A DNA stretch of 64,000 bases from Rhodeus uyekii. Its lineage: Eukaryota; Chordata; Actinopteri; Cypriniformes; Acheilognathidae. A program made the position numbers and the translations under genes. This document shows positions 52,509 to 62,870 of the stretch, piece by piece; positions within the stretch are counted from its first letter, which is position 1; the number at the start of each line of letters is the position of its first letter. The stretch lies in NCBI GenBank assembly GCA_037043235.1, contig JAWRVZ010000103.1:2209001-2273000 (forward strand). Reading direction: 5' to 3'. A model generated the notes under the pieces. It was not told where the DNA came from. It saw only the letters and a list, made by a program, of their open reading frames with translations, and did not search any database.

Positions 52509-55248
52509 CATTAGTATCATATACATCTATCAAGCACATCAAAGTAAATATGACATTTAGTCAGTCTGTTATCTGTTCAAAATCATTGTTTTGGGGGAAG
52601 GTGGTAATCTCTGGATGCGTTATATGATGGTGAGTCATATTTCTAAATATCACCCAGTACATGAGCCAAAAACACCTCTTTGTATGATAAGTGAATATCA
52701 AGCCTCATTAACTGGAGTATTGTGTCCACGGAAAAGACATGAGCACTGACAAAAACTCTTACAACGGCGGTGAGAGTATTTGATCTAGCTGGAGTCAAAC
52801 AGTGCTCTCTTGACTCACTGATAGTAAATTATTAACTTAATGGCTCTTAATGGAACAAGCTGGCAATGCATTGCTCAAACAACAGAGACAATACTGAATG
52901 AAATGACTGAATCAACTCACAACCACACTATCTTTACTGTAGTGGATCGGGACAATGTTGTCACATCATCATCTATGTTTAACCTTTGCTCTGCAAACTC
53001 TAAGGATGTATAATTCAACAGGCCTATCCGCTTACAAGCTACATAAACACAAGGGTGTGTTTTAGGGGCTTGAGGAGGCCCAACACACACCAGACCGGTG
53101 CTTTATCTATCGAAACTGATCTACACTTCCATCTTCCAATGTATTATTCATGCACTCAAAGTTATGGGAAGACTTGACAAACTCGCTCTGATGATATAAA
53201 GGCTAATAATGACTAATCAAAACAGCTGAAGGGTCACAGTCCACTAGATAAACTTAGACATCCCATCTGAAATGAGTGTGATCTGATCTGATAACGGTGT
53301 CACGCGCATCTGTTCATTATCAATCCTCTCGGTGTGTGTCGGTGAATGCAGGGTTTCAGAAACTGCAGTCATGATGAGAATCAGGCGACTCTCCTCTGGA
53401 TCGGATTCATTCACAACAGGATGATTGTTCACCTGCTGCCGAACAAAGGTCGGGATCTTATTCTCCCACGCGACGCGCACGTTATGAACACACAGACGCG
53501 AAACCTCCCGTGCGATACAATACAGCTTTAAATCCTCACGGCGAGAGATATTTCTTGTGCGCCATAGTATGTTTGGAGGAAAATGGAGGGGCGGTAAGAC
53601 CCTGAAAAATACCGAACCAATGTTTGACAGAAGCAACAACAACAAAAAAACACATATGCAGTAGAAACCGACGCCAGTCGAGAGTCACTAGGAATGACGT
53701 TTTATTTCGGTTAGCGAGTATTTTATAGAAAAGGCGAAGAAAGTGTTTTTTTGGTTGTTTTTTTACCTTTGGGGGAAAAAGCCTGTGTCTTTAATAGAAT
53801 TGCGCTGCTACTTCCTCCGTCTGTTGTCTTTCGGAATTTGGTTTGGTTATTCGCTCGCCGCGGAAGTCCGTTGTAACCCGTTAAAGCCGCAATCGCGGAC
53901 AAACTGCACTTCTCGGTCCGGTGACAGCGGTGACGTCACGTGGCCAGCGGCGCGCGCGGACTCTCATTGGGAAGTTGCTCGTGGTGATGATGTCAGCTGA
54001 CCGAGACCGGGTCCCCGCCCGTTCATCGCGAAACTCTTATTGTTATATAGTGTTGACCATGATGGGAGAAAGTCGAGTGTATGTGTGTGTGTGTTTTTTT
54101 TTTTAATTACATTATTTAGCCAGTATACATGATTAAAATAATTTTGAACATCAAATTGGTTACTCACTATATTCCGTAACAGGATGTGAAATATTTCTCT
54201 CATTTACAAAAGTTATACAGTATAACATTTGTATTCTTTTGTCCATACAATTTTAAATAAAAATTGATGTATTATGTATTAAAGCAACACAACCATGATT
54301 AAGTTATTTGCCCTATATGTACAAAATGAGCTAGAATAAAATGAAAATGAAAAACCTTGTAGTCCACAGATACGTTTGATGTGTATTTCAGTTATCACAT
54401 TCAATAGATGATTAGTACGTTTTAAGCATCACAAACAAAGGAAGAGCACAATAATAAATGAAGTTTGCAGTGCTTTATCTTGATAATCCACGCAGTGAAT
54501 ATTCATGCATTCATTCAGGGGCTGCACAAAACGTGCGAACTAATAAAAAACGCTATAAAAATGTTTCTAAATTCGCGCTGAAACTATATTTATTTTATTA
54601 ATCCATTAAACGTGCGGAGAAACAAAGGAGCGTTAACTAAAATTCTCAGTTCCACGCGCATGTGCGGGAAACTCATGAATATTCATGTAAGCCCCGCCCA
54701 CTGAAACCCAAAATCCCAGAAACCGAACATTTCCAAATATTTTGAGTTCTAACGTTTGTTTTGGCATTCTGGTCATTTCTTGTTTACACAATGGCAAGAT
54801 AATTAACATGAAGGAAACAAAGAACAAAAAACATATTTGAAACACTTTTGACATTTATATTACTCATTACCGTTGTTTTATCTAACAGGATGAAGTGATG
54901 CAAACGAACAAAACAAAAGTGATTAAATGCATTAGTAATATGGTGTATGTCACTTCCTGGAGTACTTTAAGGAACTGGCCTTTGTAGGTTAAAGGGTTCT
55001 TACAAAAGACCATCAGGATTGCGAAATTATGGACACATGGATCTTTTGTCATTTATGATTTGCCATCGAAACTGAGTTTACTTGAAACATTTTCAGTATT
55101 TAGATATTTCTGTGGCTACCCAAGTGTTTAATTATCAATCATTAAGAAAGGAAGGTTTAGATTTTTCTAATATATGGTGTTTATTATTATTTTATTCATT
55201 TATTTAAAAAAGGAAAGAATAGCTGTAACTGAGGATATCATCTGCTCC
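52509..55248. other. Spacer between the DIRS-bearing repeat block and mat2b
   Basis: Apart from the CpG-rich stretch at 53767-54030, no coding exon, RNA gene or well-defined transposon is recognised. The sequence is mostly AT-rich, with short runs of T near 54087-54105. Confidence 0.55.
53767..54030 (-). promoter_or_regulatory. Candidate CpG-rich promoter and 5' exon of cystm1
   Basis: This is the only CpG-dense stretch between cystm1 and mat2b. It contains a composite TGACGTCACGTGGCCA site (CRE plus E-box, 53931-53946) and a second CRE-like TGATGTCA nearby. A possible donor AAAG|gtaaaa (complement of 53767 downward) could end a non-coding first exon. Assignment to cystm1 rests on position and orientation only. 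Confidence 0.35.
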
Positions 55249-55254
55249 TTTATT
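55249..55254 (-). terminator. Probable poly(A) signal of mat2b
   Basis: AATAAA on the minus strand, about 285 bases after the mat2b stop. Confidence 0.5.
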
Positions 55255-55536
55255 AAACATTCTTGCCTTCAACTTGTCATTTACATAAACTAATACAATT
55301 TAGGAAAGAAACATGGAATACAGTTGAGGACTCAATAATCTAAAGTGCAATTTACACAAAAACACAAAGGTGAAATACTTGTGGCTATAATGCATGTTTC
55401 ACCATCAAACAAAGCTGCTGGAATTGTAAAGAGCGAGGACCTGTTTTAATTCAGGACTGTAAAATAGGATTGATGCTTCGGTGAAATATTTAAATGCCAA
55501 ACATTTAAAGAGTGGGGCCCCGATATAGTCATTGCT

Positions 55537-55713
55537 CTAATGAAACACGGTCTGCCGCCATCGTTTGTCATGCTGGAAGGGCCACAGGCTGTCCCGTATG
55601 GCGGTCTTGAAAGGGGTGGACTCCATACTCAGGCCGAGGAGCTCCAGGCGTGAGCACTCTAACTGGGCGTTTTGTGGCCTCTGAGCCCCCGCTCCAGCAG
55701 GCTGCTCTGTCAT
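55537..55713 (-). CDS. mat2b: mat2b exon 7 (C-terminus)
   Basis: The acceptor is tgtgtag|ATGACA, just after a CA microsatellite, and the stop TAG is the complement of 55537-55539. It encodes AQRPQNAQLECSRLELLGLS, STPFKTAIRDSLWPF and KRWRQTVFH. Confidence 0.94.
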   Translation of the reverse strand: MTEQPAGAGAQRPQNAQLECSRLELLGLSMESTPFKTAIRDSLWPFQHDKRWRQTVFH

Positions 55714-58700
55714 CTACACACACACACACACACAGGTTAATGATCAAAACAGATCATAATGAACACAATGGCTGGAGTTAAAAATATATTTTTTTGCTAT
55801 AAAGGAGGGTTTACATGAACGTTCCACATATACCGTTAGTTATAATATGCATGTGGTTTCATGCAAGAGTAAGGAACTTATACAAAGACCAGGGTCAGAA
55901 ATTAACTTTACCCCCTGGTAAATAAAATGTCATCATCAAAAGTCATGAATTCCCCCTCTGAGTGGCATTAAAGAGTCTGTGTAAATAAACATGGCATGTC
56001 AGATGCAGCTTCTGTTCCACCTTTGCAGTGTAATAAAAAAACTACCGTACATAAAGTATAGAAATCTTAAAATAAACATAATGAAAGGAATTAATTGTAG
56101 GGAGGGACTACAATATCATTACAATAATCATTATGCTGAATATTGCTCTTGGCATTGTAATAATGATTAGTAATTTTGGTCAATAGAATACATAAATGTT
56201 TATGTGTGGGGGAAACGGCAAATCATATTCTTGTAAAATACACAGATAAAGTATGTTCACGAGTCATTTATGAATTAGTTCATTTTTTTACTCACTGGTA
56301 TTAGATGACTGCTGGACAAGTTGAAAGCATCTGCTATTGCACAGGCAATCTCATATTTGGTCATCTGCTCTTTGGCAGAGTAATGGAAGATTCCACGTAA
56401 TGACGGATCCTGAGGGCAACAGAGACATGCTGCAATCAAAAGCGTGATTCTGGACTTAATTAGCTCCAGTAGAACATGTACTGTGCACACATTCTCTACA
56501 AGTTTGGCACCCCTGCTATAACGCACTCACCTGAAGGGCTCGCTCAGCCATGTTCCGACAGACACGTGCCACATCATTAGTGAAGGTGGGGAAGCGTTGC
56601 TGACAATGGTCTATGGTGCAGCTCTCGGCTCCCTCCTGAACACGGTCCCACAAAATGGTCACTGCGCTCTCTTCAACTTTCTCCACCTCTCCAAACAGAA
56701 TGGGCACTCGCAGTACAGCTGCACCTGCCCAGGGCAAATACAGACAGAGAACAGAGATGGTTTTTAAAGGGAACACATTTTATGCACTCCTAATACAGTA
56801 ATACCTTGAGATACGAGCAAAATCCTTACCAGGACAGAGTTCATAACTCAAACTGTTTGTATCTCAAATGATTTTTGCCATAAGAAATAACTGGGGAAAA
56901 AATTAGCTGTTCCGGCCTTCTAAAAAACTCCCTTATAGTGCTAATAACAATGGAAAAAACATGTTTTTAATTGCTATAGAGACACACACACACAATTATA
57001 GTATAAAGGATTCCTGTGATATAAAATAAAATGTTGTTTTAGTTATGAGTTCTTACCTTTGAGACAGACGATACAGTAGCGGCTAATGGCGGCATGTGCG
57101 GTGGAGTAGGAGGGATAGCGTAGATCACACTAACACAATATGGAAGTGTAGTGTTTCTTCCCGTGTTGTGTATTGGATAGAGCAGAGGTTTTCAAAGTCT
57201 GAGACAGTGGGCCTCCCTTTTGACACAACCCACCCAATGACGCCCCTCCAAAAAATAAATTGTTGCCTTTGACTTTGACTTTTCAGACCACCCTAGCAAC
57301 AAAATTTCCAAAAAGCAACTAGCGACAAATCTAGCGACTTTATCTGGAGTTATTGGCGACTTTCTGAAGTGAAAGCACATATCGTTCTTACTCTTCTCAA
57401 TGAGCATCGAGCGCTGCCGTGGGCCCCAACCCCATCCCAAAGCACTCACAGTGCAGTCCTCGCGCAGCATCCTCTCCCAGATGCAGGCAAAGCAAGAGAT
57501 CTTCACTCCTCCACTTGCAAATGAATCGCGCATGTGCGGGAAGCCGGAGCTGGCTGATCCCGCCATGGCAGCACGGGATATAAAATGGTCTAAAAACAAT
57601 TAAATCACTGCACAAATATAAATCGCTGCATTTGTTTGACAAATGCAGTCACATACTCTCATCCACTGTGTGTGTGCGCCTGTCTGTGACAAAAGCTAAC
57701 TAGCTGGCTTGCTTATCATGTCTCAGTCAAAACTGTACACCCAAAAATACAGGAAGGAGTGGGAATCAAACCCTGAATTCTAAAAGCCGTTTATTGGTGA
57801 TAATGCACGGGCATTCTTGTTGAGAAAGCACACTAGGCATGCAGAACGCAAGAAGGTATGCAATCTAGTACAGCGTGAAGACGTCACGAATATGCTAATT
57901 TACGCATGCCGTCACCTAGCGACATTTAGCAACTTTTTGGCCAGCCTTTAGAACTTTCCTTTGAAAATAGTTGGCAACACTGGCGATGCGCGATATTCGA
58001 CACACGCATACTCCACTGCCGCTTGCAGCCGCGACAGAATGACATCACAGGGAAATGTAAAATGAAGGAGTTTTAATACAAGTTCGGCGAGTTATTATTA
58101 GACTATAATTTTTACAACTCTCCGCGCCTCCCCTGGCATGCTCTGGCGCCCCCCAGGGGAGGCGCGCCCCACACTTTGAAAACCCCTGGGATAGAGTGTA
58201 ATGAGTGTAATATATGCCTCAGAAACTCATATTTATTATTATTGAACACATTTAACTTGTGCTGCTCCCAGCTTAATACTCCTGAATCACTCGTTGCCCC
58301 CGGTAACCTCCCGCTGTAAAACCAAAGTGGCCCTCTAGTGGAGATCATATGCAATTACCCCATAAATGAGGCGCTTGAGCTGCTCTGAGTGATGGACTAC
58401 CTAGCGTCGGCGTCTGTAAGCTGCTCGTATCTCAAATATTTACTCGTATCTCAAAGCAAAAAAATAGCTTGAAGGCTTGCTCGTATCTCAGAATACTCGT
58501 ATGTCAGGAGGCTCATATCTCAAGGTATTACTGTATTATCGTGTTTGGGCTTGGTTGTAAAACAGAACATACCTGGGCAGTGTCTGAGAATCTCCCTCTC
58601 TCCCTCTAGCTTGGACTTCCCATACAAATTCAGAGGATTGGGGGCATCATTTTCTCCATAGGGAGGATTACGTCCATCAAAAACGTAATCTGTGCTGATG

Positions 58701-61700
58701 TAGATGAGAAAGATGCTACCTGTGCAAAGGGATTATGGAGAACATGAACTTTTTTTTTTGTGCATTTTTCCCAAATCTAACAGATGTGTCACTTTACTGA
58801 CCTGCTTCTTTGGCCAGAGTAGTGCATGCATGCACATTCAGGTTCATGGCCGCTTCAGTGTGACGCTCCACCACGTCTGGCCTCCTCTCAGCAGCACAGT
58901 GCACAATGACATGAGGCTGACATTCACACAATGGAGAAAAACACTGACAAATCAAGCATATACTGTATGAAAAAATGTGCTGGCGGTAAGAAAGTAGCAG
59001 TGAGTGATCTTACTAGTTAGGGTGATAATGTGATAGAGCGCAAGTTACCTGAAAGTCCTGAATGACCCCTCGAACAGCATCTTCATCTAAGAGATTACAC
59101 TTGAGGAAACAAGGCCGGGCACGGTTGTAACCACACCCCAAAGTATCCCAGTCATTGTTCTTGAACTCTTTATAAACAGCACGGCCCAGTAGCCCTGTAG
59201 CACCAGTCACAAGCACACGCCGATATGGTGTGTAGACTTCATCCTGAATGACAGAGCAGTTTCAGTTTACCCTAATAGCATTTAAACATACATGTCCATT
59301 TGATCTGCAGGACACAAGTATTTTTTAGAGCTTTAATGTCTTAAAGATGGTTATGGTTTAGAATGCATGTAAAACTGCTTGTTTAAAAATGCTTATCTGA
59401 TGTTCACAACAAGTGCTTTAGGGATGAAGCAATCTTTAAACGTGTAAATGTTTTCTTAATTATTCATAATTGTTGGAAGTCAATTCATAGGAAATCCACA
59501 ATTCATAGGAAAAAAAATCCATAGGATTTTATGAAACAAAAGTCTGAGTTGAGTTGAGACTGTATACACTGCTCAAAAAAAAAGAGAACACTTAATTATC
59601 ACAGTATCACACCAAGTCAATTAAACTTTAGGGATATCAATCGGTCTAATTAGGAAGTATACGTGATTGGGAATCAGTTTCAACTGCTTTGTTTGAGGAT
59701 GAACTGGAGGAGCACTGCCAGAGCCCTACAAAATGACCTCCAGCAGGATACCGATGATCATGTTTCTGACCAAACTGTCAGAAACGGACTTCATGAGGGC
59801 GGCATGAGGGCCTGACGTCCTCTACTGGGACCTGTGCTCACAGCTCAGCACAATGCAGCTCGATTGACATTTGTCAGAGAACACCAGAATACAAGTCTGC
59901 CATTGGAGCCCCGTTCTCTTCACGGATGAGAGCAGATTCACACTGAGCTCATGTGACAGACGGGAAAGAGTCTGGAGATGCCTCAGGGAACGTTGCTGCG
60001 CGCAACAACAAAATCCAGTGTGACCGGTTTGGCGGTGGGTCAGTAATGATCTGGGGAAGAACATCCCTGGAGGGCTGCACAGACCATCACATGCTATTCA
60101 ATGGTTCCCTTACTGCTGTTAGGTTCTATGCTGACTTGAACTCAAGAGCTGACCTCCTTCTACTATGACCAGTCGTCAACTTTAACACCCACAAGCTGCC
60201 CGTCCCATCATATTCGTGGCGGTACTGTGTGGTATTAGCATAGGGACCGATCTTCAGTTCATGTTTGATGACACAGCCCATGCTGTCATACTGCACCGTC
60301 ATCCAATACATTTACATTTATTCATTTAGCAAACGCTTTTATCCAAAGCTATTTACAATTTTGAGGAAAGCAGAAAGCGATTCATCATGAAAGTGCTTAC
60401 AATACAAAGTTTCAAACATTACACGTACTAATAATACAAGCCTGGAGAATAGAGGAAGGAATTTGTTTTTTAAGTTGAGGTGGTGTGTGTGTCATGTTAG
60501 GTATTCACGAAAAAGGTGAGTCTTTTGAATATTGCCAAGGATTCTGCATTCCGGGTGAAGGCAGGGAGGTCGTTCCACCATCAAGGAACGGTGAACGGAA
60601 ATGTTCTTGAGTGATTTTTTTTGCCTCTCTGTGAAGGTACCACAAGTCGTCACTCGTTGATCGATCAAAGGTTTCTGGTAGGCGTGTAGATTTGAAGTAG
60701 CATCTGGAAGCATGAGGGTGCTGAGCCTGTGTTAGTTCTGTAAGCAAGTGATACACCAATACACCAACGAGCAGATGATCTCATACTGCACTTTCTTGTG
60801 CGTCAAAGTCAAAAGTGCGTCAAAATCTTCGTCAAAACTTATTCTGGTGCAGTGGGCCCTGAACATGATAATGCCGTTCTCATCTAGCTAGAATGTGTAG
60901 GCAGTTTTAGATGATGAAATCATTGATGCCATTGACTGGCATTCACATTATGCACCACAGGCTGTCCAGGAGTTACTGATGCCCTGATCCAGGTCTGGAA
61001 GGAGATCCTCCAGGACAACATCCACCATCTCATCAGGATCATGCCCAGACATGACTGCATGACAAGCATGTGGGGCCCATTCGCACCTGAGATGCAGTGA
61101 TGAACTATAAAATGTGTGTAAATAAAGATTTTTAAAATGAATATTTCATTCATTGAGATCCAATGTGTGATTTAAGTGTTCCTTTAATTTTTTGAGCACT
61201 GTATTTATTTGAATAATTATACAGGGCAGAACGATATCAGGTCCGATATGTGACTGACACAACCGAAAACCAATGAGAGTCGCCCGTCGCAGAATCTGAA
61301 CAGGACCTCACTGGCAATTCGTCGTGTGAAAACTGACAGAAAAAGCCACTGTCGATGAATAGTTGTTTTTTTGCGAGACTGACCACTTTTAAAACAGCAC
61401 AACAAACGAATAAAGGTAAGATATTAGGTGCTTGAGACGTTTATCTGAATCAGCAATCGTCGTGTTGATGAAGTGAATCACTGAACTTAAGAGTGGAGGA
61501 CGATACAATTCACCACAAACGTCGTTTGTTTCTGAGGTAAATTGTACTTTATATTTCGTTATTTTGAAATGTTATGTTGTTAATCTTGTTCGTTGTAACT
61601 TTTACGACAATTTAGTCAACTTTTTTTAAGTTCAAGCAAAGGACGTTTACAACTGAAAGGAATATCTTATTTTATATTATAGGCTATGATAGTTATAGTA

Positions 61701-61865
61701 CACATTCTGCACTGAGATCATGTTTTATAGATGGTGACACTTAAAAAAATACATCGGTGTTAAACTAGCATCGCTTTCTGCCTCGTGCGTGAGCACACAC
61801 ACACACACCTCTAACCTTCCTTAAACCACCAACCCGCTACAAAAAGAGGGCAGAACCTTTTTAAT

Positions 61866-61918
<53 letters not shown>

Positions 61919-62682
61919 ACACTTATAAATTATGATTTGCAAACGTTTGTTTCTAACGGCCTCACAAGCGGACACTGATGTCGTCGATGCTGAAGCTCTA
62001 TTGCTCGTGTTTCTGTCAGCCTCCCTCAGGACATTTAGTGAAACTACAGCTGGGATGAAGTTGGGTTGATAAAGTCCTCTCATTCCTTGTTCACAGTCCA
62101 TTTCTGTAGGTGTGTGAACATTATTACCATTAAAAAAAATATTAGCCCCAGTCAGACATGTTTTTGAAATGACATTTTAATGACTAAGTTTAATTTGACA
62201 AGATGAAATTATTTTTCCCCATTGTATTATACTTCGATTTTTAATGACTTGTATCTAAACGCTTAAAGAGGAACTGGTTAATGGGATTAACCAACAGAGG
62301 GTTTACATGCAGTGACAAAGCACACAGCCGTTAAATATACCAATGAAAAACATCATATTAAGCACTGTATGTTTAATACCTAATGAAGCCACTTGCACGC
62401 CCTCTAATTTAAAGTGCTGCTAAATCATACAAAACGTAATTTGCATTCTCCCACAGCTGAAACTAAACTACACGAAACAAATCATGTATTTCAGTTGGTA
62501 TTAAACAAGAAAATGACCTCAGAACGGTTTCCCTGCGTTATAAGATATTCATTTGAAATAAAGTTGCGTTGGCTTGTATCAAGCAAGGCGCTTTCTTAGC
62601 AATGGTCCGACGGTCTTACCTGAACAAGCTCAACGTGCCCGGGTTTGAAATGTATCTTAAACTCTTTATCTCTGATACTCAT
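55537..62682 (-). CDS. mat2b: Methionine adenosyltransferase II beta subunit (MAT2B), seven exons
   Basis: This is the regulatory subunit of MAT II, which makes S-adenosylmethionine in the cytosol and nucleus. It binds the catalytic MAT2A subunit and alters its kinetics. It belongs to the extended SDR family, related to bacterial dTDP-4-dehydrorhamnose reductase. Exons (minus) are 62620-62682, 59049-59243, 58802-58916, 58573-58719, 56531-56724, 56296-56409 and 55537-55713. All have GT/AG borders and they total 1005 bases, giving 334 residues, the same length I recall for the human protein. Visible motifs are a Rossmann glycine motif (VTGATGLLG), the HCAAERRPD strand, the YGKSK site (SDR YxxxK) and the C-terminal KRWRQTVFH. 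Intron 1 (3.4 kb) and intron 4 (1.8 kb) hold nested transposons. Confidence 0.96.
56296..56409 (-). CDS. mat2b: mat2b exon 6
   Basis: The borders are cctcag|GATCCG and ACCA|gtgagt. It encodes 38 residues with LRGIFHYSAKEQMTKYEIAC and ADAFNLSSSHLIP. Confidence 0.92.
56531..56724 (-). CDS. mat2b: mat2b exon 5
   Basis: The borders are gggcag|GTGCAG and CTTCAG|gtgagt. It encodes GAAVLRVPILFGEVEKVEES, QQRFPTFTNDVARVCRNMAE and ends RALQ. Confidence 0.93.
56796..58533 (-). mobile_element. pogo/Tigger-like element in mat2b intron 4 with nested hAT
   Basis: It is bordered by TA with perfect ends cagtaataccttgagata and tatctcaaggtattactg. Without the nested hAT (57183-58188) it is about 0.73 kb. It is of the same family as 11394-11912, in reverse. 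Confidence 0.82.
57183..58188. mobile_element. hAT-type element with perfect 8-base target duplication
   Basis: The ends are cagaggttttcaaag and ctttgaaaacccctg. The flanking GGATAGAG is present on both sides (57175-57182 and 58189-58196), the 8-base duplication typical of hAT. The interior near 57720-57860 reads QSKLYTQKYRKEWESNPEF and then, after a stop, GDNARAFLLRKHTRHAERKK, a decayed transposase-like N-terminus. Confidence 0.85.
58573..58719 (-). CDS. mat2b: mat2b exon 4 (SDR YxxxK)
   Basis: The borders are gcacag|GTAGCA and CCAG|gtatgt. It encodes SIFLIYISTDYVFDGRNPPY, and NPLNLYGKSKLEGERE with the SDR Tyr-x-x-x-Lys pair. Confidence 0.93.
58802..58916 (-). CDS. mat2b: mat2b exon 3
   Basis: The borders are tgtcag|CCTCAT and GCAG|gtcagt. 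It encodes PHVIVHCAAERRPDVVERHT and NLNVHACTTLAKEA. Confidence 0.93.
59049..59243 (-). CDS. mat2b: mat2b exon 2 (Rossmann fold start)
   Basis: The borders are attcag|GATGAA and TTTCAG|gtaact. It encodes DEVYTPYRRVLVTGATGLLG, including the dinucleotide-binding glycine motif, then KEFKNNDWDTLGCGYNRARP and NLLDEDAVRGVIQDFQ. Confidence 0.94.
60124..60309. pseudogene. Two tenm2 exon w20 fragments, opposite orientations
   Basis: 60124-60170 matches plus-strand exon sequence 36921-37003 with internal deletions (gctgacttgaact, gagctga, cctccttctactatgacc). 60171-60309 is the reverse complement of about 36470-36612. I count about seven differences in roughly 138 bases, near 95% identity, including a one-base loss. 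On the minus strand it reads YWMTVQYDSMG, HELKIGPYANTTQYRHEYDG and then loses frame. The two pieces abut directly, with no intron or poly-A. Confidence 0.9.
60310..60760 (-). repeat. Interspersed repeats next to the tenm2 fragments
   Basis: It begins with the common fish tail word catttagcaaacgctttta/atccaaagc and continues into a repeat with tcgttccaccatcaaggaac. I recognise both as abundant in carp-like fish genomes but cannot name the family. Confidence 0.55.
61861..61919. repeat. AT microsatellite with poly-T
   Basis: Interrupted (AT)n followed by about 18 T, in mat2b intron 1. Confidence 0.85.
62620..62682 (-). CDS. mat2b: mat2b exon 1 (V1-type start)
   Basis: ATG is the complement of 62680-62682. 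It encodes 21 residues (MSIRDKEFKIHFKPG then HVELVQ) and ends CAG|gtaaga in phase 0. The sequence resembles the long (V1) N-terminus of mammalian MAT2B. Confidence 0.9.
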
Positions 62683-62749
62683 TTCAGTGTGGCGACAGTT
62701 ATCATATCCTGGAGGAGAGACCTCTATTTCTAATGCGCCACTCAATCCT

Positions 62750-62870
62750 TAAAGCCTCTTGGAACGGCTGGCTCGCGCTGTCAAACTAGGCCCGCGTTCG
62801 ATTCGATCTATAGAACGCGATGGAACGCGCGCACGTGATGATGACGTGTGTTTGTGTTCTGCAGATCAGT
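62750..62870 (-). promoter_or_regulatory. Candidate mat2b promoter region
   Basis: This is a CpG-rich stretch immediately upstream of mat2b exon 1. It contains an E-box CACGTG within cgcgcacgtgatgatgacg, and a TGACGT half-CRE nearby. There is no clear TATA box. It could serve the V1 start, while the V2-type start at 63381 would need its own promoter. Confidence 0.4.

Larger units (their letters stand above)
59577..61201 (+). mobile_element. Decayed Tc1-like element in mat2b intron 1, with foreign inserts
   Basis: The ends are cactgctcaaaaaaaaag and tttttgagcactg between TA dinucleotides. The interior up to about 60122 and from about 60915 keeps transposase-like DNA (aggagcactgccagagccct, tttggcggtgggtcagtaat, aggagttactgatgccctga). 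The first part of the gene is deleted. The middle is replaced by pieces of tenm2 exon 20 (60124-60309) and another repeat (60310-60760). It is non-functional. Confidence 0.8.

Noticed and set aside
60124..60311. Possible second teneurin gene on the minus strand
   Set aside because: Only about 140 bases match, the frame is lost within 50 codons, and a second piece lies in the opposite orientation; it is a copied fragment.
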